DNA from: an uncultured Candidatus Saccharibacteria bacterium
Lineage (GTDB): Bacteria > Patescibacteriota > Saccharimonadia > Saccharimonadales > Saccharimonadaceae
Direction: 5' to 3'
Length of the DNA: 64,000 nucleotides
NCBI GenBank assembly: GCA_947304155.1
Contig: CAMZAD010000001.1
Location: 124,001 to 188,000 of the forward strand
Every line of letters starts with the position of its first letter. Within the stretch, counting starts at the first letter, position 1. This document shows positions 1 to 9,094 of this stretch, piece after piece. A model generated the notes under the pieces. That model saw only the letters and a list, made by a program, of their open reading frames with translations, did not search any database and was not told the origin of the DNA. Both the position numbers and the translations under genes were made by a program.

Positions 1-135
1 AAGACCTGGGTTCATAGTGCGGGTGTATTTACCGAGGCGAAGAACGATGCCACGTTCGTATTGATTAACAACGCGAATCCCCGGAAGGATGACAAAGATT
101 AAGACAATTAGAACTATAACAAGAAAAATTTCCAT
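1..135 (-). CDS. SPFH/stomatin (slipin)-like protein, N-terminal part only (runs off window edge)
   Basis: Minus-strand translation MEIFLVIVLIVLIFVILPGIRVVNQYERGIVLRLGKYTRTMNPGL: N-terminal TM followed by the V-x-QYERGIVLRLGKY signature of slipins. Confidence 0.75.
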   Translation of the reverse strand, partial: MEIFLVIVLIVLIFVILPGIRVVNQYERGIVLRLGKYTRTMNPGL

Positions 136-175
136 ATAAACTCCTTATTTTTATTTATTATAACACGGTGGATAC

Positions 176-202
176 AAAAAATCTCCCCGAAGGGAGATTT
201 TT
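176..202 (-). terminator. Rho-independent terminator downstream of L31
   Basis: ATCTCCC-ttcg-GGGAGAT hairpin with flanking A/T runs. Confidence 0.75.
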
Positions 203-206
203 GAGA

Positions 207-554
207 TTATTTATTCTCTTCTTTTTCAGCTTTTTTAGCAGCTTCTTTTTCTGCTTTGCGGGTTTTGCTTCCGAGTTGGCCTTTGAGGGCAGCAGCTTTT
301 GCAGCGCGAGCTTTGAAGCGGTCAACGCGACCTTCAGTATCGATGATCTTCTCTTCACCAGTGAAGAATGGGTGTGATGCAGAAGAGATCTGAATCTTTA
401 CGAGAGGATATTCGTTGCCATCAGTCCATTTGATAGTTTCATCACTTTTTGCAGTTGAGCGAGTGAGGAAAGAGAACTTTGCAGCTTCATCAGAAAAGAC
501 TACGAAACGATAATCTTTTGGTTGTAATTCTTTTTTACTCATAATTGTGCTCAA
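207..554 (-). CDS. rpmE2: 50S ribosomal protein L31 type B, zinc-free form with K/E/A-rich C-terminal tail
   Basis: YPLVKIQISSASHPFFTGEEKIIDTEGRVDRFKAR matches L31; no CxxC motifs. Confidence 0.85.
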   Translation of the reverse strand: MSTIMSKKELQPKDYRFVVFSDEAAKFSFLTRSTAKSDETIKWTDGNEYPLVKIQISSASHPFFTGEEKIIDTEGRVDRFKARAAKAAALKGQLGSKTRKAEKEAAKKAEKEENK

Positions 555-586
555 TTATATCAGATGGTATTGGTTTTGTAAAGAGT

Positions 587-1372
587 TTAATAAGTGAAGG
601 CCAAAATGTAATTTTGCTGTTTTATGAGGTTAAACTCGTGGGCTTTGGTGTAGGCTATAATGTCGTCATGCTGTGAGATGTCGGCCTCTAAAATTAGGTA
701 GCGGGTTTTGTTGTCTGACTTTTTTGTGACGATTTGGTTAATCAACTTTTTAATAAGTGCGAGGCCATTGTCGTCGGCATAGAGTGCGAGGGCTGGCTCA
801 TGCTTGATTTCCTGTCCTAGCCAATCCCAATCTGGATTAACATATGGTAAGTTGGCGGTGATGATGGTTGGCAAAGTTGAAACATTTTCTAGAAGATCGG
901 ACTTAAAGAAATTGACGTTCGCTTCTAGGGTTCTGTTATTCTCTTCTGCGACTCTTAAGGCTTCTTCGGAAATGTCGCAGGCAGAAACTTTTGCGTCTGA
1001 TTCGAGCGCGAGTGTAATTGGAATACAGCCAGAGCCAGTGCCAATATCGAGTATGTCGGCAGCGGGTTCGGTTTTTAGAATGTCGAGAGCGATGGAAATG
1101 ATATCTTCGGTTTCGGTGCGTGGAATTAGAACGTTTGGCGTGACGTGAAAATCGCGGCCATAAAATTCCCTTTTTCCAGTTAAGTATGATAGCGGGGTGC
1201 CGGCGGCGCGTTTTTCTAGAAGTTGGTCAGCTGTTTCTGGGTTAAAATCTAAGTCGTCATGCGACACCAAAAAACTACGGTCCGTTTGATTTAGAACGTG
1301 AAGTAAAATCAATTCGGCGTCGAGCGGTGCGACTTTGGTCTTGGCAGTTTTAAGCCAGTCTGAGACTTTCAC
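587..1372 (-). CDS. prmC: Peptide chain release factor N5-glutamine methyltransferase
   Basis: DIGTGSGCIPITLA SAM motif and NLPYV (NPPY-like) motif; adjacent to prfA. Confidence 0.9.
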   Translation of the reverse strand: MKVSDWLKTAKTKVAPLDAELILLHVLNQTDRSFLVSHDDLDFNPETADQLLEKRAAGTPLSYLTGKREFYGRDFHVTPNVLIPRTETEDIISIALDILKTEPAADILDIGTGSGCIPITLALESDAKVSACDISEEALRVAEENNRTLEANVNFFKSDLLENVSTLPTIITANLPYVNPDWDWLGQEIKHEPALALYADDNGLALIKKLINQIVTKKSDNKTRYLILEADISQHDDIIAYTKAHEFNLIKQQNYILAFTY

Positions 1373-2430
1373 TATTTATTAGCTTCTTCTTTCATGAACT
1401 CACGTTCGTTCTTCTGGAGCTCAAGGATTATATCTTCAATATCACCATCCATTGCGGCGTTGACGTTTGAACGGTTATAGTGGATGCGATGGTCGGTGAT
1501 GCGATCTTGTGGAAAGTTATAAGTGCGGATTTTTTCAGAACGATCGCCAGTACCGATGAGGGATTTTCTAGCTTCAGAAGCATTCTTTTGATCTTCAAGT
1601 TTTTGCTTTTCGGCGAGGCGAGCACGAAGAACGGTCATTGCTTTGATGCGGTTTTGTTGTTGTGAACGTTCATCCTGCATTGCTACAACGATGCCAGTCG
1701 GAAGGTGGGTGATACGGACGGCAGAGTCGGTAGTGTTAACACCTTGGCCGCCATGGCCGCCGGAGCGATAAATATCAATACGTAAATCTTCTGGTTTGAT
1801 TTCAAACTCGGCTTCTTCAGCTTCTGGGAGTACTGCGACAGTTGCAGTTGAGGTATGGATGCGGCCTTGAGACTCGGTAACTGGGACGCGTTGGACGCGG
1901 TGGACGCCGCCTTCAAATTTAAGTTGGCCATATGGTCTTTCACCGGTGATGCGGACGATAACTTCCTTCATACCGCCAGCTTCATTTTCGTTTTGAGAAA
2001 TGAGTTCAGCTTTTAGATTGTGGGTTTCGGCGTAGCGGACATACATACGATAAAGTTCGCCAGCAAAAAGGCTTGCTTCGTCTCCACCAGCACCAGCGCG
2101 GATTTCCATAATAACTGACTTGTCGTCGTTTGGGTCGCGAGGAAGGAGTTTTTCTTCAAGCTCAGCTTCTTTTTCGGCGATTTGCTTCTTTGCTTCTTCG
2201 ATGTCAGATTTGGCGATTTCACCAAGTTCTGGGTCGGAAAGTAATTCTTCAGCTTCTTTGATGTTATTATTTAAGGTTGTAATTGCTTTTCCGAGTTCCA
2301 AGATTTCGTTAAGTTCGGCGAGACGGCGTGATTTTGAGGCAAAATTTGGGTCTGAATATGCATCTGGTTTGCTCAAAAAGTTGTTGATTTCACTAGCTTC
2401 TGTCTGATATTTATTTAAATCGAATTCCAT
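1372..2430 (-). CDS. prfA: Peptide chain release factor 1
   Basis: GGQ motif ([24 protein letters not shown]) and [14 protein letters not shown] (PxT anticodon-like motif of RF1). Confidence 0.95.
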   Translation of the reverse strand: MEFDLNKYQTEASEINNFLSKPDAYSDPNFASKSRRLAELNEILELGKAITTLNNNIKEAEELLSDPELGEIAKSDIEEAKKQIAEKEAELEEKLLPRDPNDDKSVIMEIRAGAGGDEASLFAGELYRMYVRYAETHNLKAELISQNENEAGGMKEVIVRITGERPYGQLKFEGGVHRVQRVPVTESQGRIHTSTATVAVLPEAEEAEFEIKPEDLRIDIYRSGGHGGQGVNTTDSAVRITHLPTGIVVAMQDERSQQQNRIKAMTVLRARLAEKQKLEDQKNASEARKSLIGTGDRSEKIRTYNFPQDRITDHRIHYNRSNVNAAMDGDIEDIILELQKNEREFMKEEANK

Positions 2431-2459
2431 ATATGTTATAATTATAACATATTTTTTGA

Positions 2460-2536
2460 GGATCCTTAGCTCAGCTGGCTAGAGCGTACGATTCACATTC
2501 GTAAGGTCACAGGTTCAAGCCCTGTAGGATCCACCA
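2460..2536 (+). tRNA. tRNA-Val (CAC), CCA encoded
   Basis: Cloverleaf: acceptor GGATCCT/AGGATCC, anticodon stem TACGA/TCGTA with loop TTCACAT, T-arm ACAGG-TTCAAGC-CCTGT, ACCA end. Confidence 0.93.
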
Positions 2537-2659
2537 TATAAAAAACGCGGCATTGTTGCTGCGGTTTTTTAGATTTTATATATTGTTTTGTTTGTACTTA
2601 TGCTATAATTAAAACATAAACAATAAGGCTCCCAGTGTTGGAGTAGTGTGGAGGAAAAA

Positions 2660-3241
2660 ATGACAAAACGAAAGATAGCGTTCGTTGTAGCGCTAGCTGT
2701 AATCGGCGTAGCAGCATTGGGCTTGACTGCCGCAGTTTACGCAAAATATATTGCATCACTTCAGGTGACCGGAAACGCTAGTATTGCAGCGTGGAACTTC
2801 GAAGACGATAACGAAAATGCCACCCTTACTTGTGCAATTACAAGTACCGTCGTTTCTGGTACCGTCGCGCCTGGCAAGATTGCTCCGGGCACATCTGGTG
2901 AGTGCACGTTCACCTTATCTAACGCAACGAGCGAAGTAGCGGTAGACTACACCCTAAAAGCAAACGAAACCGGTTCTAGTACGCCGAAGAATCTACAGCT
3001 GAGCTCTGACGGCACAACATGGGGTACGCTAGCGAGCTTTACTAAAAGTGGTACTCTTGCAATTGGTGCCACTAATACTACTGTAACTGTCTACTGGCAG
3101 TGGCCGTACGAAACCGGCACCGTCACTGACGGTATCGCGGCAGGAGATGATGATGATACCGACGATGGTGAAGCCGCAGGCAATATGACTATAATGTTTG
3201 ATATTAGCGGCGTCCAGCACAATCCAAACGTGGCCCTTTAA
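2660..3241 (+). CDS. TasA/camelysin (SipW-dependent, CalY)-like exported protein
   Basis: N-terminal signal/TM followed by AKYIASLQVTGNASIAAWNF; beta-rich body with YWQWPYETG. ATG at 2660 preceded by GGAGG preferred over the GTG at 2648. Confidence 0.65.
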   Translation: MTKRKIAFVVALAVIGVAALGLTAAVYAKYIASLQVTGNASIAAWNFEDDNENATLTCAITSTVVSGTVAPGKIAPGTSGECTFTLSNATSEVAVDYTLKANETGSSTPKNLQLSSDGTTWGTLASFTKSGTLAIGATNTTVTVYWQWPYETGTVTDGIAAGDDDDTDDGEAAGNMTIMFDISGVQHNPNVAL

Positions 3242-3287
3242 GGCAATTTGTGGAGACTTTTAGCCTCCACATGAGTAATGAATCAAT

Positions 3288-4052
3288 TTGATTGCTCGTG
3301 TGGGGGCTAAAAAAGAGTTAATGAAAAGACAAGAAAGAAGAAAAATCAACAGAGTTCTAATAGCGACCGTAGTTCTATTATTAATAGCGGTCGGCATTTT
3401 GTTGTGGCTCCTCTTAAAGCCGAAAAAAATCCCAACCGGAAACGTCGACGTGTTTGATATCCGCATTGGTATTATCTGTAGACACTGGAATGGCTCTAGT
3501 TGTTACGACGACGAAGATGATTTCATCCCGCACGTCACGCCGGGCAGAAGAAAAGCGGACGGCAGCGAGGAGAAAAAGATCAATGGCGACACTGACACCG
3601 ACGTCGAGCGGGATGGTATTGTGTATGTCGATGATAAAGACGGTCGCTACACTTACCAAAAGACGATTAAGATTTTTGAAAACGCAGCTTTCAACTATAC
3701 GAATAAAATCGCCCCTGGGGTATCAAACTCGTATAATTTTAAAGTCCACAACGAAACTGAAAACACGATTCGCTATAACATCGAATTTATCGAAGACTCA
3801 GAATATGCCATCTACATGCGCTATCGTCTCAAGCGTGGCGGAAGCTATGTTGTTGGTAGTGACTCAGAGTGGGTTGGAGCAGACGAACTTGTGTCGGCAT
3901 TCAAAGAACTGCCGATGGATGGTATCGATTCTTATACTCTGGATTGGGAGTGGCCGTACGAAAGTGGCCGGGACGCCCTGGATACCGAGATCGGCGAAAA
4001 CATGACCTCCCTATACAGCTTAGAAATTAAAATAAACTTCGAGGAAGTGTGA
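3288..4052 (+). CDS. Exported/membrane-anchored TasA-like protein, paralogous C-terminus to upstream gene
   Basis: N-terminal TM; C-terminal DWEWPYESG...NMTSLYSLEI parallels YWQWPYETG...NMTIMFDISG of the preceding gene; start may be the internal ATG of MKRQERRKIN. Confidence 0.6.
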   Translation: MIARVGAKKELMKRQERRKINRVLIATVVLLLIAVGILLWLLLKPKKIPTGNVDVFDIRIGIICRHWNGSSCYDDEDDFIPHVTPGRRKADGSEEKKINGDTDTDVERDGIVYVDDKDGRYTYQKTIKIFENAAFNYTNKIAPGVSNSYNFKVHNETENTIRYNIEFIEDSEYAIYMRYRLKRGGSYVVGSDSEWVGADELVSAFKELPMDGIDSYTLDWEWPYESGRDALDTEIGENMTSLYSLEIKINFEEV

Positions 4053-4053
4053 T

Positions 4054-4569
4054 ATGACGGTGTGCAAAAAGACACTAAGGATGCGCCGCAGATATGGTAT
4101 TTTGTTTAGCCTCATCTTCTGCTTATGTTTAGCTGGAATCGCTTCAGCGAAGATGGTAATAAAAACTCCAACTCAAACAGAAGGCACTGTGAGCATAGTT
4201 GGATGGAGCGTCGATGTTACTTCGGCAGACAGCGGCAATATCACACTCGACGCCGGCAGCAGTTCTCAGGCCTATAATCTTACGGTCACGAACAATTCTG
4301 AAGTCGCCAGCTCGTACAGCATCAAAGTATCCAATGTTCCGGCCGGCGTGAAAATTGGTCTAGATATCACCTCTACCAGTGACATGGTAACGCCGACAGG
4401 GGGTGAAGCTACGTTTACAAATACCGGCGGAGATTTAGGTTTTGAAGCGCCAAACAACACCAGGTCACACGTTTTAACCTTAGCGGCTGAAGCAACAGCA
4501 AACGTCACGCAAAGTAGTGTTGATATGGCGATCGAGGTATTGTTTGAGCAGAAGGATCCACGACCATGA
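4054..4569 (+). CDS. Exported protein, TasA-like small subunit (signal peptide + beta-rich domain)
   Basis: Signal peptide ending GIASAK, then TQTEGTVSIVGWSV; ATGA overlap with next gene. Confidence 0.55.
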   Translation: MTVCKKTLRMRRRYGILFSLIFCLCLAGIASAKMVIKTPTQTEGTVSIVGWSVDVTSADSGNITLDAGSSSQAYNLTVTNNSEVASSYSIKVSNVPAGVKIGLDITSTSDMVTPTGGEATFTNTGGDLGFEAPNNTRSHVLTLAAEATANVTQSSVDMAIEVLFEQKDPRP

Positions 4570-6551
4570 TGGGTAAGTGGCGCTATCTCGTAGCTGGAAT
4601 CTTAGTGATAACGCTAGGCTTTTTGTTTATTGATAACGCCGAAGCGAAGTATGTAGATAGCAAGTCGCTAACAATCTCAATCAATATTGAAAAGCATTAC
4701 GAAGTCGAATTTGATGCCAATGGCGGCACTGGCTCAATGGCGAACCAACAATTTACATCAGGTGTCCCACAAGCACTAACAACAAACACATATACCTATA
4801 CGGGGCATTACTTTGGCGGCTGGAATACTAGTGCAAACGGTAGCGGCACATCTTATGCGGACGAAGAATTGATTTCTGCAGATCTCACAAATGTTGGTGG
4901 TAGTGTTGTTACGCTCTACGCTCAATGGACAGAAGATGCCATGCACACTGTATTCAGGATTGACGGCACCTGTGTATTCCATGGCTACGACATTCAGCAG
5001 GGTACTGGCGATGGTTATATCACCGGCACCAATTGTGTAGCGGGCGGTACTGACTGGGCGGATGGCACGCACAAATATATCGATACCGGCTACAAACTTT
5101 ACGACTCTACGAATTATGAAAAGGATTTTGAAGTTGGGTTCACTATTACAGCCTACGACTCAGACCACCAGTATAAAGGAACGGATGCTTCCTCTCAAGT
5201 AACCTTCTTTAGTTCTAAATTAGAAAATGAAAGCAGACACTGGCCTGGTATAGTAGTTCGTAAGAACGGAAATAAAATCGAAATCACAGAAACCATCACT
5301 AAGCCAAATGGTACTAGCGAAAAGAAAGCTGCCAGCGTCGCGAACACGACGCCAGTAAAGGTCATAGTCACGAGAGTAGACGGCATAATCTACTATTCGA
5401 CCGATGGCGGAGCGTTTACTTTGTTGCAGGACATCAATGGTACTTCAGACTATTTCGACGTAAACGCTTGGTTTGGTGCGGCCGCCAAAGACGACAACAC
5501 GCCGATGCGCTATATTGATGCCACTATGACGGATATTTACATCAAAGTCGGCGACACTGGCGCAAATAAACATACCGTCAGCTTTGACGCCAGAGGCGTC
5601 GTTTCGGATCCGTCAAATGTTACAGTTATTAGCTCTAGCAAGCTTGGCAATACAATGCCAAGTATGCCGAACCACGTAGATACGCAAGATGGTCGTTTGT
5701 ACTTCATTGGCTGGTATAGTGGTGTCGATGGCACGGGCGAGAAATATGATGAAAACACCATAATTAACCGCGATATCACACTTTATGCCTATTGGAATGA
5801 TGAACTAATTCTGTGTAGTGTTGGTGATGAGACGCATGGCGACCTGCAGGATTGTATCGATGAAGCTAACACGGGAGACACAATCACTCTACTTGAAAAT
5901 ACTAGTGGACATGACATACTCGTGGATAGCAGCAAAGACATCACGCTTGATTTGAACGGCCATACACTCAGTAACGACGTCACAACAAGTAATCCTGTCA
6001 TAATAAACCGCGGCAAGTTAACAGTGATAAACGGTACAGTTTCATCTGCCGCCAACGCCGGTGTGTTTAACAACGAAGGTGTCGGCGAGCTCACAATCGG
6101 AAATGGTGCACGCATCATAGCGACTGGCGCAAGGCAAGGTATTTACAATGACAATGCCAAACTAGTGATTAATGATGGTGCATATATCAGCGCAACGGCC
6201 AGCGCTCGTGCTACGGTGCAAAACCACGGTAACGGCCAATTGATAATCACGGGCGGCACGATTATCTCAACTCGTCAAGAAGCGGTCAAAGTTGAAGGCG
6301 GTACGGCGATAATCGGCGTCGAGGATGGTGTAGCAGATAGAACTGCCCCAATCCTCCAAGGTGCGACCTACGGCCTCAATACCAGTGTCAATGTCTCGAT
6401 GTTTGATGGTACATTAAGAGGTGGCACGGGCGCAGTCAACAACGCCAGCCTTATCACCGCAACCGAATCCGGCGCCACATCGGTCGGTATCGACTCGGTA
6501 GTCACCGAAGTAATCGACGGCGTAACCTATAAGATAATTTATTATCAATAG
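4566..6551 (+). CDS. Multidomain surface adhesin-like protein: Listeria-Bacteroides (InlB B-type) repeats, lectin-like domain, beta-helix-like C-terminus
   Basis: EVEFDANGGTGSM...GHYFGGWNTSANGSGT...VTLYAQW and HTVSFDARG...YFIGWYSGVDGTGEKYDENTIINRDITLYAYW (Flg_new-type repeats); C-terminal ITLDLNGHTLSN...LTVINGTVSS...LTIGNGARI...LVINDGAYI...LIITGGTI ladder. Confidence 0.75.
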   Translation: MMGKWRYLVAGILVITLGFLFIDNAEAKYVDSKSLTISINIEKHYEVEFDANGGTGSMANQQFTSGVPQALTTNTYTYTGHYFGGWNTSANGSGTSYADEELISADLTNVGGSVVTLYAQWTEDAMHTVFRIDGTCVFHGYDIQQGTGDGYITGTNCVAGGTDWADGTHKYIDTGYKLYDSTNYEKDFEVGFTITAYDSDHQYKGTDASSQVTFFSSKLENESRHWPGIVVRKNGNKIEITETITKPNGTSEKKAASVANTTPVKVIVTRVDGIIYYSTDGGAFTLLQDINGTSDYFDVNAWFGAAAKDDNTPMRYIDATMTDIYIKVGDTGANKHTVSFDARGVVSDPSNVTVISSSKLGNTMPSMPNHVDTQDGRLYFIGWYSGVDGTGEKYDENTIINRDITLYAYWNDELILCSVGDETHGDLQDCIDEANTGDTITLLENTSGHDILVDSSKDITLDLNGHTLSNDVTTSNPVIINRGKLTVINGTVSSAANAGVFNNEGVGELTIGNGARIIATGARQGIYNDNAKLVINDGAYISATASARATVQNHGNGQLIITGGTIISTRQEAVKVEGGTAIIGVEDGVADRTAPILQGATYGLNTSVNVSMFDGTLRGGTGAVNNASLITATESGATSVGIDSVVTEVIDGVTYKIIYYQ

Positions 6552-6611
6552 TTATTGACCAAGTATTTACACTATAAAGCTTTGCTTTCCCGCTTAATTC
6601 CGTTAGTGATC

Positions 6612-6644
6612 AAGGGTCCTGAATTAATTTTCAGGGCCCTTTTT
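6612..6644 (+). terminator. Rho-independent terminator after surface-protein operon
   Basis: AAGGGTCCTGAA-ttaat-TTTCAGGGCCCTT followed by T-run. Confidence 0.85.
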
Positions 6645-6681
6645 CATGCCTAATTTGCATAAGCATAATAGATGTGTTATT

Positions 6682-7743
6682 ATGATGAAAACGATGCAAA
6701 AACAAAAAACAAAACCAAAAAGTCACATGTTTTATCGAATGCTGTTTAATTCTGTATTTTTTGTGGCGCTAATTTTTGGTACCTTTTTCTTTGTTTTTAA
6801 AGACCAAAATGTTGATGAAATTATTTCCCTGGCGCTGAGCACGAACACTGGTTTTGTGGCGCTTGGTCTTCTTTGCATGATGGCTTATTTCTTCTTTGAA
6901 TCATGGAATGTTAGGACTCTACTTAAAAACCTTGGCGAGAAGGTAGGGTTCTTTAAATCTCTTAAATTTACAATGATTGGCTTCTTTTTCTGTTCGATCA
7001 CCCCTGGTGCGAGTGGTGGCCAGCCACTTGAAGTGTATTACATGAATAAAGACGGTGTCTCAACTATGAACGCTACAATTACGATTTTGATTCAGGTGTT
7101 TGGCGTGCAAGTAGCTGTAGTTGGCTTTGGTGTTTTAAGTGGTATTCTCTGCCATGATATCCTAGTTGGGCCAATTCTTTGGCTTTACATCATCGGGCTA
7201 ATCATCAACGCCTTTGCCCTTTTGATGCTTTTCTTCTTCATTATCAGCCCAAACTTTTTCGGTGGCTTGCTAATTAGGTTAACGAGATTCTTACGCCTGT
7301 TTATGCCTGAGAAGAGAGTCGCAAAACTTGAAGCAAAGGCTACTAGGTCAATTAAAAAATACAGCAGTAGCTCGGAATACATTAAGTCGCATCGCAATGT
7401 CTTTTTCTGGGCGGTTTCAAAGTCTGTGGCGCAAATGGCGTGCTATTTTATGGTTCCGTTCTTTATCTACCTTGCCTTTGGCTTATCTGGAACTAATATC
7501 TTAACAATCTTCATGGTTCAAGCAATTCTCTTTGTCTCGACTTCCGGCTTGCCACTTCCTGGCGCAATTGGCGCAAGTGAGTCGGTCTTCCTTGGTCTTT
7601 ACGCAAAGATTTTTGGCGACAATTTGTTAAGTTCCGCAATGTTAATTAATCGCGGAGTTAGCTTCTACGGCTTCGTATTAATTAGTATGCTGTTTGTATT
7701 TGTAAACTTATTCTTAATATCAAGAAGTAAACCAAAAAACTAG
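6682..7743 (+). CDS. Flippase-like / lysylphosphatidylglycerol synthase TM-region (UPF0104) family membrane protein
   Basis: Polytopic; FCSITPGASGGQPLEVYYMNKDGVS and LPLPGAIGASESVFLGLY typical of the family; start moved downstream of the terminator. Confidence 0.8.
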   Translation: MMKTMQKQKTKPKSHMFYRMLFNSVFFVALIFGTFFFVFKDQNVDEIISLALSTNTGFVALGLLCMMAYFFFESWNVRTLLKNLGEKVGFFKSLKFTMIGFFFCSITPGASGGQPLEVYYMNKDGVSTMNATITILIQVFGVQVAVVGFGVLSGILCHDILVGPILWLYIIGLIINAFALLMLFFFIISPNFFGGLLIRLTRFLRLFMPEKRVAKLEAKATRSIKKYSSSSEYIKSHRNVFFWAVSKSVAQMACYFMVPFFIYLAFGLSGTNILTIFMVQAILFVSTSGLPLPGAIGASESVFLGLYAKIFGDNLLSSAMLINRGVSFYGFVLISMLFVFVNLFLISRSKPKN

Positions 7744-7747
7744 CATT

Positions 7748-7776
7748 AAAAAAGAGACCTTAAAGGTCTCCTTTTT
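7748..7776. terminator. Bidirectional terminator between convergent genes
   Basis: GAGACCTTTAAGGTCTC palindrome with A-run and T-run on both sides. Confidence 0.8.
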
Positions 7777-7778
7777 AA

Positions 7779-9077
7779 TTAGTCTTCGTATGCTTGTAAT
7801 ACTGCGTTTACGACCATTGACTTGTCGCCACGGATGACGGTCAGTGAGACGGTTTCACCGACTTTATATTCGCCGATAAGCGTTCCGAGTGAGCCATTAA
7901 CGCCGATCTTGATGCCGTTAACTTCGGTGATAATGTCGTCGTCTTTAAGTCCAGCTTTGTCAGCTGAGCCGCCCTTTGAGATGGCGGTTGAATACTTTGA
8001 ATCGGTGTGGAGGTAAGCGCCGAGTTTAGTACTGAGTCTATATTCTTCAGCGGTTTCAGCGTTGAGTTGGACGTAGCTGACGCCAAGGACTGCACGTTCA
8101 TATTTGCCGTTTTCGAGGACGCTCTTGATGATACCTTTGACTGAGCCAATAGGAATTGCGAAGCCAACGGTTTGTGAACTTGAAGCGTAGGCAGTTGCGA
8201 TGCCGATTACTTCGCCAGCAGCGTTGACAATTGGACCACCAGAGTTGCCACCGTTAATAGCAGCATCGGTTTGAATCATGTCGGTTAGGCGTTCATAATT
8301 TGAACCGTTTGAATCGGAAGCGTAGAGGTCGCGGCCGGTGCCGGAAATGATACCAGCGGTGACAGAGTTGGAATATTCGCCAAGGGCGTTACCAATTACG
8401 ATTACCTGTTCGCCAATGTGAATAGTCTTTGAATCACCGAGTTTGACTGGTTTAAAATCTTTGGCGTTATCAACTTTTAGGATTGCAGAGTCGTTTAGTG
8501 GATCGATACCAACGATTTTAACATCTTTGTAAGTGTCGCCGTTGCTTAGGGTGATATTGACTTTCTTGGCACCTTCAACGACGTGTTTGTTGGTCATGAT
8601 GTAGCCAGATTCTGAAATGATAAAGCCAGTGCCGGCAGCTTTGCTGGTTGATTCTGAACCGGTCCAAGATTGGGTGCGGATTTCAGTGGTAATTGAGACG
8701 ACGCTACTTGATACTTGGTTGGCGACGTCAGCAATTGAACCTTCGGTGAAGTTTAATGAATTGCCGTCGGTGCCGAGGCTGATTCTGGTGGTAGAAATGC
8801 CAGGGTTGCTATAGTTGTAAATTGAAAGCCCGAGGGCAGATAAGCCAATAATGAAAGTGAGCACAGAAAAGAAGTTGATTACACTAGATGTGGTTTTCTT
8901 CTCAGATTTTTTAGCCTTCTTCTCTTCTTTTTCGGCTGGTTTTGTTTCGACTTTTTCTACTGGTTTTTCTTCTGCTTTAACTTCTGGTTTTTCTTCGGCC
9001 TTAATCTCTGGTTCGGCTGGCAAAACTGGCTGCACTTCTGTGGCACTCTCAACTTTAGCTTGTTCTTCTTCTGACAT
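7779..9077 (-). CDS. HtrA/DegP-like trypsin-type serine protease with C-terminal PDZ domain
   Basis: Catalytic triad contexts TNKHVV, NDSAIL, GGNSGGPI; PDZ region; K/E/P-rich N-terminus before a TM. Confidence 0.92.
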   Translation of the reverse strand: MSEEEQAKVESATEVQPVLPAEPEIKAEEKPEVKAEEKPVEKVETKPAEKEEKKAKKSEKKTTSSVINFFSVLTFIIGLSALGLSIYNYSNPGISTTRISLGTDGNSLNFTEGSIADVANQVSSSVVSITTEIRTQSWTGSESTSKAAGTGFIISESGYIMTNKHVVEGAKKVNITLSNGDTYKDVKIVGIDPLNDSAILKVDNAKDFKPVKLGDSKTIHIGEQVIVIGNALGEYSNSVTAGIISGTGRDLYASDSNGSNYERLTDMIQTDAAINGGNSGGPIVNAAGEVIGIATAYASSSQTVGFAIPIGSVKGIIKSVLENGKYERAVLGVSYVQLNAETAEEYRLSTKLGAYLHTDSKYSTAISKGGSADKAGLKDDDIITEVNGIKIGVNGSLGTLIGEYKVGETVSLTVIRGDKSMVVNAVLQAYED

Positions 9078-9094
9078 AAAAATCCACCTCCTTT

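Noticed and set aside
1372-2430. Possible UGA recoding as in SR1/Gracilibacteria
   Set aside because: Reading frames across the window are intact with UGA as stop (e.g. 4567-4569), so there is no sign of reassignment.
1372-2430. PVT instead of PAT in the RF1 codon-recognition motif as an anomaly
   Set aside because: PxT variation including PVT is known in ordinary bacterial RF1 proteins.
2648-2659. GTG start giving MEEKMTKRK for the first surface gene
   Set aside because: The GGAGG Shine-Dalgarno lies inside this stretch and is correctly spaced for the ATG at 2660.
3454-4005. 183-aa plus-strand ORF overlapping the second surface gene
   Set aside because: Alternative frame of 3288-4052; composition not protein-like and no signal or motif.
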